From Marinilabiliales bacterium (lineage in GTDB: Bacteria; Bacteroidota; Bacteroidia; Bacteroidales; BM523): DNA of 13,886 nucleotides. The stretch's first letter is position 1. Each line of letters begins with the position of its first letter. Below, piece by piece: positions 9,401 through 13,286 of the stretch. The notes beneath the pieces are model-generated. The model was not told the origin of the DNA and made no database searches. It saw nothing but the letters and a program-made list of their open reading frames with translations. The stretch lies in the NCBI GenBank assembly GCA_002869425.1, contig PKSZ01000183.1:1-13886 (forward strand), in the 5' to 3' direction. A program made the position numbers and the translations under genes.

Positions 9401-10746
9401 GTATAGCTTGAGTTTAAAGTATTTGCATTGGGTGAAAAAATTCCACCACCAGACCAAAGCCCTCCACCTGCATTTACTACACTTCCATTCAAGAATACTG
9501 TAGAATTATTGGCACAAACAGTATCATCCGGACCAGCTTGAGGGACAGGCGCAGGTACAAAGCTCAACTCCAGTGTATCGCTATCACCCGGACAACCTCC
9601 ATTACCTGTTGTTTCAAGAATTAAGCTAACACTACCTGATGCATAATCAGCAGCTGTTGCATTGTAGTTGGCTAACAAATTCGTCGAATCCGGAGAAAAG
9701 GAACCGGTTCCGGTACTTGACCATACACCACCAAAAGCCTGATAAACCACCCCGTTGAGATTTGCAACAAGATTGTTTTCACAGACCGGAATATCGTCAC
9801 CTGCTTCAGCAGAAATATTTGTTGTATGCGAAACCACTAATACCGTATCTGATACCGGTGGACAATTGGTTGTATCATAAACCTGAACCGTATAATAACC
9901 GGCAGAAAAAACCTCAATAGAATCTGTTGTCTGACCGGTGTTCCATAAGTAGGAATAGGGTGGCGCCCCTCCCGATGGCGTTGCAGTTAGATAAGCACTT
10001 GTTCCACCATAACATATGGCAGCAGTATCAGGTTCAATATCAACATATTTGTCTGTAACAAAATATACACGAACCGTATCTCTTGTCTGAACCCAGCTAC
10101 ATGGCGATTCAAAAAAGCCAAAAGCCTCAACATCGATATAAGGAGGATATCCAGGCTCAGGCGTTACATTTACAGTATCACAACCAGATAAGCAATCAAG
10201 ATATGAATTGTAAGTAGTATCAGGATACACAACATTCCAGGTCATTGATGCCTCTTGCATTCCTGTTGCCCAAATGGTTGCAGCACAACCATCACTGGCT
10301 GCCATATCCGGAGAAGCGTCAACAGTTTGGGTTGCAGTAATCGTATACTGATTGTTATTACCTCCTGGTTTGCAAAATAATATACAGATTTCTCCATTAT
10401 TCCCGGTTGCACAAATAGGTTGTCCTGCAGCAATAGTATCCTCACAATTAATCAGGTAATCCTGACCGCCAGGATTGGCACCATCAGTAATTTCAATACT
10501 AAGCTGATCTGTTTCCGGGTGAGTTTGTACCACAAACCTTATACAATCAGAGTGACCACAACAAGTTCCATTTCTTTGAACCGTAGGGCTTGTCCATGTA
10601 GCATCGGATTCTGCTGATAAATCAACATAAAAAGTAAGGATATCACTATCCAAACATGAGACACAATTTGCATACTGTGCATAAACATTGCTGAACAGCA
10701 AGCTATTCAAAACAAAAATCAGCAATATTTTCAGTATGTTATTCAC
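1..10746 (-). CDS. Giant secreted multi-domain surface protein (Ig-like and PKD repeats), C-terminus cut by window edge
   Basis: The minus-strand frame beginning at GTG 10744-10746 stays open for 3,582 codons to the window edge; it is missed if a stop codon is required inside the window. An in-frame TAA lies a few codons upstream, and GTG is the only reasonable start: it gives MNNILKILLIFVLNSLLF..VYA, a good signal peptide, with a weak AAAGGGA nine or so bases upstream. Domains in order: signal peptide 1-23; Cys-rich cap 24-232; SprB-like domain about 233-310; 24 Ig-like repeats 311-2442; PKD domains 2443-3582 and beyond. Such proteins are exported by Bacteroidota, commonly through type IX secretion, and act as adhesins or gliding-related filaments; that role is inferred. 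No enzymatic domain is visible. A C-terminal sorting domain would lie left of position 1. The protein is rich in Asp, Ser, Thr and Asn and poor in Lys, as expected for an extracellular protein. Confidence 0.93.
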   Translation of the reverse strand, partial: MNNILKILLIFVLNSLLFSNVYAQYANCVSCLDSDILTFYVDLSAESDATWTSPTVQRNGTCCGHSDCIRFVVQTHPETDQLSIEITDGANPGGQDYLINCEDTIAAGQPICATGNNGEICILFCKPGGNNNQYTITATQTVDASPDMAASDGCAATIWATGMQEASMTWNVVYPDTTYNSYLDCLSGCDTVNVTPEPGYPPYIDVEAFGFFESPCSWVQTRDTVRVYFVTDKYVDIEPDTAAICYGGTSAYLTATPSGGAPPYSYLWNTGQTTDSIEVFSAGYYTVQVYDTTNCPPVSDTVLVVSHTTNISAEAGDDIPVCENNLVANLNGVVYQAFGGVWSSTGTGSFSPDSTNLLANYNATAADYASGSVSLILETTGNGGCPGDSDTLELSFVPAPVPQAGPDDTVCANNSTVFLNGSVVNAGGGLWSGGGIFSPNANTLNSSYTPTVDEISAGETYLYLTSTDNGNCLPETDSMKVVINPAPIVNAGIDDTVCANNPAVSLSGTVTNAGGGEWSGGNGTFVPDEFDLNAVYNPTASEIGSGGVLLTLSSIENGTCNPVSDVMEVTITPSPIVDAGVSQTVCANNASLVLNGSVSVATGGTWSGGAGSFVPDENTLNATYTPSASEITDGSVMLYLTSTGNGNCTPVVDSMEITITPAPTANAGSDLSVCGNNATINLSGFITVATGGQWSTSGSGSFSPDANTLNASYIPSSTDISDSTFTLTLTTTGNGSCIAISDQMSIDVTPSPVVNAGPDQSVCANNSAVSLGGSVSIASGGNWSGGSGTYFPNANDLSASYAPSSTEITNGYAELVLTSTGNGTCLAEADTVEIEITPAPVANAGLDESVCANNANVSLSGSVAVATGGVWGTSGTGSFIPDATDLNAVYVPSPLDVNNSSVQISLTTTGNGNCVGETDQMVITITPAPNVNAGANQTACKNNSTVYLNGSISGITSTGEWSSSGTGTFTPDNQTLSAQYIPSQTDLDNGFVTLTLTSTNNNNCLPVADDFMVTFTEAPTAEAGPNQTVCANNASISLSGSYTVATGAQWTSSGTGTFVPSSTSMLADYVPSAADIAAGNVVIFLTTTGNGNCLPATDFLSITILPSPEVNAGSNASVCSNNADVNLSGLVSGIVTSTGIWTSSGSGSFSPSNTDLGATYISSPSDTANTSVVLTLTSTNNGSCLAVQDQMIISYTPSPLVNAGPDDQVCANNSTIILNGSVGYASGGLWTSSGTGSFSPDNSTLNTTYNPSLADTSNGLVSFTLTSTGNGNCLPVSDQVDVQITPAPYVNAGPDQVVCATSPDATLQGTIYGGATTGTWSSTGTGSFTPSTDQLNATYVPDAIDIAAGEVTLILTSTNNGDCLPVSDSMVLSIVPPPTVNAGLDQTVCANNALIPISGTVQDATQYEWSSTGSGTFSPDIYSINALYIPSDQDTADGTIIVSLSATNSCTTLQDEFILNITPSPYVDAGPDQVICATEPQVLMDGNVSAGASTGQWVSSGTGYFVPDNTMLGASYIPSDQDTSNGSVTLTLISTNNGNCNPVTDEMLVQIVSSPLVIISGDDTICSTSTAELSATISGGTGSGIWTSSGTGTFSPSHTSLNVTYTPSAADITTGVSTIVFTTTNNGNCEPANAVSNLIILPGPTVSAGPDQVVCANNSTVYLNGSISEGATQGVWSSSGTGYFTPNANDLSASYIPSDADTALGSLVLTLTAIDGCDSVSDFLNLTIVPAPYVNAGPDAFICYGETAVFLDGVVSGITNLSEWSTLGSGSFIPENTTLNAVYSLSDADTAAGSVNLVLTSSNNGNCLPVTDTMGIYITSIPQVEAGEDTIICSNGTVSLNGVVEDGSGSGQWTSSGDGIFLPSADSLNATYIPGNNDTINNIVTLTLTSTDACVVLSDFITVDILDAPYVNAGPDISICENAPTTSLTGVISQWAQPGEWSTSGSGTFSPDINQLNVNYTASTSDISNGSAILYLTSTNNGMCEAVTDSLLLSIVNLPNVYAGPDFTECAGDTAYVSGLISGGAGTGVWSSSGTGTFFPNDSSLNAGYLPSSDDTTNGFVNLVLTTTNNGGCMGATDQLTLDFQSRPVANAGPDDTICANNSGLVLSGQVWNASGVNWIADGAFIPNQNALTVSYFPSNDELDSESFSVLLMTTGNGLCDPDIDTLSVAVTPSPLVNAGGDKFICYGTMSVSLSGSVSGITNTGSWTSLGTGVFFPDADSLSTIYNLSSADTANGSVDLVLMSTQNIDCNPVFDTITIYITDVPTVSAGLDDTVCANNATVALNGFIEGGSGTVIWTATNGSGTFIPSNTVIDPQYIPSVWDTANGSVTILMTATDACVPQRDTMIITITPAPHVDAGSEILVCEDANAINIQGNIYGATLTGNWSTLGTGSFEDAGLLNTIYYPSTADTAAGEVYLVLESTNNGDCFAERDTLRIGFGLTPIAAFNFPDTVCAGQTVTFEDLSYVNSGNIIGWQWDYDNGDMSSQQLDSTIFPFGGVYYVRLIVTSNNGCKDTLTQPITVQPSPVAEFTSSPHCLLDSVFFENLSTPAVNWYWEFGNGSTSQLQDPVPQIYDSLASYVVSLSITDAWGCSDIVHHTINIHPTPDAEFLVGNMCVGDTATFIDNSNIDYDTITSWLWDLGDGFYDTVQNPVHAYTISDTLSVVLTVSTQYCSNTDSVTVTPMPAPTFELSPESGCSPLSVSFNPSTAGGALFYWNFGDGSTSTNQSPTHVFHNTTSHDTSFTISLVVESVYGCVDSTEEDVTIFPKPTANFEFGPQVICSREEVFFNNLSTGADAYQWTFADSLGNDTSTHTSFVFSNQGNATQYYPVELLAISSNGCRDSLIDFVPINHIPDYNVTITPDSACHPVTAHIIATVGAASYSWDFGDGTFVSGGDNVYHTFVNYNDTDTTYYVQLVAEANNTCIDTSYKPIVVHPSPQAEFVLDTLYGCSPFNVSVTNTSQGAESYYWEFEQGNSDTISDLHFTYLMENTSPNQSSYIINLTAESDNACTNTYSQTINIFPEVTALFTCDTVGCSPLSLYFENQSVYGESNKWIFGDGGLSTNANPVHTFINNLQSDTVFHTQLVATSVYGCKDTSEIQDITIHPQPVGNFDLVNSSGCSPFNANIINTSIGAVNYQWDFGDGAISSSSDQYVNHLYQNSDTALVSYTMTLILENEYTCTDTVFQTIDVYPEVLAAFTCDTVGCSPLTSVFTNQSEGAVSYNWSFGDGNSYSGLNPSHVYNNLTNNTKQYLVRLITSSDYSCKDTVFETITVYPKPKANFELADPDGCSPYAASFIDSTELAVNYFWDFGNGNTDTTTTFIDDFQFENASEQPISLDIELIVESEYFCQDTVSQTVKVYPEIDIGFVPGDTAACSPLPVVFTNLSDTVIGYSWSFGDGGISNFRNPEHTYLNTSVNDITYMVTLELESHYGCFARDTSHITIYATPNAEFDVNPGSQYYPNTTFVVSNFTIGTWDYAWEFGDGEYSDLQQPISHSYDWWGDYEIVLIVSSDYCSDSDTTTVRVFPGMPVADYDSSFTGCAPLTVTFVNKSQAATWYQWDFGDGGQSDDENPSYTYHIPGVYV
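409..1935 (-). repeat. Three copies of a two-PKD-domain super-unit (PKD domains 7-12)
   Basis: PKD domains 7, 9 and 11 share a start of the form xxxF-L----GCSP(F/Y), a WEF/WDF core and an ending in (I/V)xP-E. Domains 8, 10 and 12 share a start of the form F----T-CSPL, an NP-H-(F/Y) turn and an ending in PQP, PKP or ATP. They alternate strictly, so the units are 7-8 (1935-1426), 9-10 (1425-919) and 11-12 (918-409), that is 170, 169 and 170 residues. The pattern shows that a domain pair, not a single domain, was the unit of duplication here. Confidence 0.8.
3421..9816 (-). repeat. Array of 24 tandem Ig-like domains of about 89 residues (residues 311-2442)
   Basis: Each unit reads approximately NAGPDxTVCANN, xVxLxGxV, a loop, W(S/T)SSGTGxF, xPxxxxLNAxY, PSxxDxxxGxV, LxLTSTxNGxC, PVxDxMxxxITPxP. 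The first Cys of the 24 units is at residues 322, 411, 498, 586, 674, 763, 851, 940, 1030, 1119, 1210, 1299, 1389, 1476, 1566, 1655, 1743, 1833, 1920, 2010, 2099, 2186, 2276 and 2365, a spacing of 87 to 91. The second Cys sits in the NGxC segment, and the two probably form a disulfide in each beta-sandwich. There are no frameshifts or stops anywhere in the array. The family resembles PKD-like/Ig-like modules of Bacteroidota surface proteins; I do not assign a specific Pfam name. The probable role is a rigid stalk that holds the tip away from the cell. Confidence 0.9.
9817..10050 (-). other. Single SprB-like / Ig-like domain (about residues 233-310)
   Basis: After the cap comes one domain with the hallmarks of the SprB repeat family: AICYGG, then TATPSGGAPPYSYLWNTGQT, then FSAGYYTVQVYDTTNC and DTVLVV. 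The GG-PPY-Y-W-NG core and the AGYYTV-V-D--C end match SprB repeats of the Flavobacterium gliding adhesin. Only one copy is present, acting as a bridge between the cap and the long Ig-like array. Boundaries are approximate. Confidence 0.75.
10051..10677 (-). other. Cys-rich N-terminal cap domain of the giant surface protein (residues 24-232)
   Basis: This segment differs from the repeats that follow. Cysteines occur at 28, 31, 62, 63, 68, 101, 112, 121, 125, 154, 185, 189 and 216. Recognisable stretches are ATWTSPTVQRNGTCCG (49-64), QPICATGNNGEICILFCKPG (109-128) and YNSYLDCLSGCDTV (179-192), followed by EPGYPPY. From memory, the same pattern (TSP.V.R.G.CCG, ICL..FCKPG, GCDTV, PGYPPY) opens other very large Bacteroidota proteins that carry gliding-motility-associated C-terminal domains. 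I cannot name a Pfam entry with certainty. The many cysteines suggest a disulfide-locked distal tip that is exposed first on the cell surface; this is inference. Confidence 0.7.
10678..10746 (-). other. Signal peptide of the giant surface protein (residues 1-23)
   Basis: The residues are MNN followed by Lys6, then a hydrophobic core (ILLIFVLNSLLF) and a small-residue cleavage site VYA|QY after residue 23. This is a standard Sec signal peptide. Its presence directly after the GTG supports that codon as the true start. Confidence 0.85.
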
Positions 10747-10947
10747 GCAATAAATCCCTTTTGTTTAATTGTACGCAAAAAATGGGAAATTGTTAGTATG
10801 TTTCTAAATATAAAACGCATGCGTTATAATTATTTTATTATCTGTGCCGTTTATATAAAATATTTCAACCTCGAGTGTGCTGATTTAGAAAATCGACATA
10901 ATAATCCTATTTTATGTAATATTATTTAATATTGGTGAGAAAATCAA
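10747..10947. other. Intergenic spacer between phosphatase gene and giant gene
   Basis: These 201 bases are strongly AT-rich and hold no credible reading frame. They contain the 12-bp palindrome listed separately. An AATATTA/TAATATT inverted repeat lies at 10918-10933, just after the phosphatase stop codon, but it is purely A/T with a two- to four-base loop and no clear T-run, so it is at best a weak terminator. No convincing Bacteroidota promoter (TTTG near -33 with TAnnTTTG near -7) was found on the minus strand. The spacer is long enough for the giant gene to have its own promoter. Confidence 0.6.
10814..10825. promoter_or_regulatory. Perfect 12-bp palindrome upstream of the giant gene, possible operator
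   Basis: AACGCATGCGTT is a perfect palindrome centred between 10819 and 10820, ending 68 bases before the GTG start. It is a GC-richer island (CGCATGCG) in very AT-rich DNA and is flanked by ATAA on one side and ATAAT on the other. The symmetry would suit a dimeric regulator, but no regulator gene is in the window, and a single 12-bp palindrome can occur by chance. Confidence 0.3.
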
Positions 10948-13257
10948 CTAAATTGTTACTCCAAGAATTGTAATGTCATCAATTTGCTCATACTCCTCTG
11001 AATATAAGCTTACCCAGCTTTGATATTCGCGTTTAATTATTTGCTTTTGCTGTGACATTTCAAGATGGCTGATTTTGAAAAATAATTCTTTCAATCGAGC
11101 AGATTTATACTTTTTTCCATATTGCCCACCAAATTGATCCTGAAAACCATCTGAGCACAGATACAACTTTGACCCAAGAGGTAAATTCAATTTATAATCA
11201 GTATAATTTCCCATTTTACGATAATGTGCAACAGGCATTCTATCAGGCTTTATCTCATACATATAATTATGATCACTGAATATTTCAACAATTTGTGGGC
11301 TAGTGCTAATATTCTGAACAGGTAGAACAAGAAATGCAGGGTTATTTGCTCCTGAAATTATTACTTCACGACTTTCTGTATTGAACATAGCCAAAGTCAT
11401 GTCCATTCCGTCACGCGATTCTCCAACCTGACCTGTTTGTTTCAATGATTTAATAACAAAATTCCGAAGCATGTTTAATATTTCTGAACTGGATTCAGGA
11501 TCATGACGATTAACAATCTCATTTAGGAAAGAAATACCCAACATACTCATAAAAGCACCGGGCACTCCATGTCCTGTACAATCAGCAACTGTAATGTAAA
11601 GCCACTCTTCTTTTCTTAGAAACCAATAAAAATCACCAGAAACCACATCTTTAGGCTGAAAGAAAATAAAATAATCTTTTACAGAAGTCTTTAATGCAGC
11701 CTCTGAAGAAAGCAATGCTGATTGAATTCTACTGGCATATTGTATACTATCGCTAATTTCCTGGTTCTTCTCAAGAATAATATTGTGTCGTTTTTCCAGT
11801 TCTTGATTTGATATTGCCAACTTCTCTGACTGAAGTTCTATTTCTTCGTTTTTTTCTGATAAAAGACGATTACTTTCTCGTTTTTGCTTATACAATCTAA
11901 ACAGGACAAGACTAAGAATCAAAAATAAAACCAGTCCTATTAATGCAGAAAGGATGAGATAATACTGGCGATTTAATTTGTGTTCTCTTTTTGCTAATTC
12001 CAGGTTGTTTTCTGCCAGCTGACGCTCATTTTTCTCAGTCTCGTACTTCGCTTGCATTTCAACAATTGCATTATGCTTTTCAATTTTAAAAAGAGAATCT
12101 TCATATTCCTTTCTCTTTTCCAGGAAATTAAATGCCTGCTCAAACTCCCTTTTATTCCGATACAAAACGGACAAGCTCTTATAATTATTTATTTGCATCG
12201 TGATATTGTTTGTAGAATCAGCATAAGCAAGGCTTTTTTTCAGATAGCTCTCTGCTTTATCATAATCCTCTAATTTTATGTATATATCTCCAATACCATT
12301 GTAACTATAACATAAACCCGGTAAATCATTTCTTGCTTTCTTCTCACGGATAGCCTTTTCAAACCACCACATAGCGCTATCGGGTTGATTCTTTTTCCCA
12401 TAAGCGTAGCCCATATTATGATAAATCATAGCAAGTTCTGCAACTTTTCCTGTTTTTTGAAAGCTTTTCAATGCCCTATAGAAGTACTTTATTGACTTCT
12501 CTGTTTCACCCATCTCATTATAAATCTGCCCAATATTGCTGTATGCTGAAGCCAGTCCTTTATCATCTTTCAATTCAGCGTATAAAGAAGAAGCATTCCT
12601 GTAATATGAAACTGCATTTGGAAAGTTTCTCCATTCGTAATACAAATTACCCGTATTGACGAAAATTTTGGCCAGGCCTTCTTTATCATTTAAACCGGAA
12701 TAGATCGTATTTGCCTCCTGGTATACCATCAAGGCAGAATCATATTGCCCTTCAAGCCGATACAAATAACCAAGATTGGAAAATAATTTTGCAAGCCCAA
12801 GACTATCGTTTTGTTTTTTATAAGCCTTCATAGTCTGGTTAAAATACTGTTTGGAAAACTCATAGTCTCCATTCATCAGGTACGCAACAGCCAGGCTATT
12901 GTAAAGTTCTGCGATTCCTTTATCATCCTTAATGTCCTCAAAAACAGGCATAGCCTTATTGTATAGCTCAATGGCTGAATCGTTATTTCCAAAATTTCTA
13001 TACACCTTTCCCAAACATTGATAGGATCTTGCCAGAACTGTATCGTTTCTACCAGTAGTTGAAAGTTTAATTGCTCTAAGCGCGTATGTTTTTGCCAAAT
13101 TAATATCCTTACGAAGATTATCTTCGGCAAGCCGAATAAGTGTATCGGGATTGTTTTCAGATAAAACGGTATCTTTTTCTGCAAAAACTGTATTGGCAGA
13201 TCCGATGTAAAACCAGAATAAGAATAATCCAAAAACAATTTTATAATAGAGGTTCAT
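10948..13257 (-). CDS. Membrane-anchored TPR / SpoIIE-family (PP2C-type) serine phosphatase
   Basis: A 769-residue protein. Residues 1-26 form a signal peptide ending TVFA|EKD. Eight TPR motifs span 76-391. A coiled region (about 390-430) leads to a membrane helix at 432-455 (YYLILSALIGLVLFLILSLV), then a charged coiled coil (456-515) with the SDSIQYASRIQSALL linker usual in this family. The SpoIIE/PP2C phosphatase domain fills 520-769. Metal-binding motifs are intact: GDFYW (541-545), ADCTGHGVPG (558-567), DGMD (616-619), SDGFQDQFGG (702-711) and IDD (759-761). The TPRs should lie in the periplasm and the phosphatase in the cytoplasm, so a periplasmic or envelope signal may control dephosphorylation of a cytoplasmic Ser/Thr target, for instance an anti-sigma antagonist; the target is unknown. 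The ATG at 13257 is chosen because it gives the signal peptide. The start is 29 bases after the upstream phosphatase stop, so both are probably one operon. Confidence 0.93.
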   Translation of the reverse strand: MNLYYKIVFGLFLFWFYIGSANTVFAEKDTVLSENNPDTLIRLAEDNLRKDINLAKTYALRAIKLSTTGRNDTVLARSYQCLGKVYRNFGNNDSAIELYNKAMPVFEDIKDDKGIAELYNSLAVAYLMNGDYEFSKQYFNQTMKAYKKQNDSLGLAKLFSNLGYLYRLEGQYDSALMVYQEANTIYSGLNDKEGLAKIFVNTGNLYYEWRNFPNAVSYYRNASSLYAELKDDKGLASAYSNIGQIYNEMGETEKSIKYFYRALKSFQKTGKVAELAMIYHNMGYAYGKKNQPDSAMWWFEKAIREKKARNDLPGLCYSYNGIGDIYIKLEDYDKAESYLKKSLAYADSTNNITMQINNYKSLSVLYRNKREFEQAFNFLEKRKEYEDSLFKIEKHNAIVEMQAKYETEKNERQLAENNLELAKREHKLNRQYYLILSALIGLVLFLILSLVLFRLYKQKRESNRLLSEKNEEIELQSEKLAISNQELEKRHNIILEKNQEISDSIQYASRIQSALLSSEAALKTSVKDYFIFFQPKDVVSGDFYWFLRKEEWLYITVADCTGHGVPGAFMSMLGISFLNEIVNRHDPESSSEILNMLRNFVIKSLKQTGQVGESRDGMDMTLAMFNTESREVIISGANNPAFLVLPVQNISTSPQIVEIFSDHNYMYEIKPDRMPVAHYRKMGNYTDYKLNLPLGSKLYLCSDGFQDQFGGQYGKKYKSARLKELFFKISHLEMSQQKQIIKREYQSWVSLYSEEYEQIDDITILGVTI
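12085..13032 (-). repeat. Eight TPR motifs at an exact 40-residue period (residues 76-391)
   Basis: Motifs begin at residues 76, 116, 156, 196, 236, 276, 316 and 356, with no insertions or deletions between them. Each has the TPR pattern of a first helix N-(L/I/M)G-(L/I)Y followed by a second helix A---(Y/F)--A, for example NLGYLYRLEGQYDSALMVYQ. Several linkers carry a K/N-D-K/S-x-G-(L/I)A motif (DDKGIA, DSLGLA, DKEGLA, DDKGLA). The 40-residue spacing, rather than 34, is that of the longer-helix TPR class. The array probably binds a peptide or protein partner on the periplasmic side. Confidence 0.88.
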
Positions 13258-13286
13258 TATGCTGCGTTATAGCTCTAAATCAGGCA

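Noticed and set aside
3421..9816. CRISPR array or satellite DNA suggested by the regular periodicity
   Set aside because: The period is about 266 bases, the units are diverged at DNA level, and they are continuous coding sequence with a conserved protein motif.
10825..10830. TATAAT on the plus strand as a -10 promoter box
   Set aside because: It would drive transcription away from all genes here, Bacteroidota use a different -7 consensus, and such hexamers are common in AT-rich spacers.
10918..10933. AATATTA/TAATATT inverted repeat as a terminator after the TPR phosphatase gene
   Set aside because: The stem is only A/T pairs with a two- to four-base loop and no clear T-run follows, so it is too weak to call.
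12876..13238. Minus-strand open frame of 120 codons inside the TPR phosphatase gene
   Set aside because: It is an out-of-frame shadow within a gene whose own frame has clear TPR motifs and a signal peptide.
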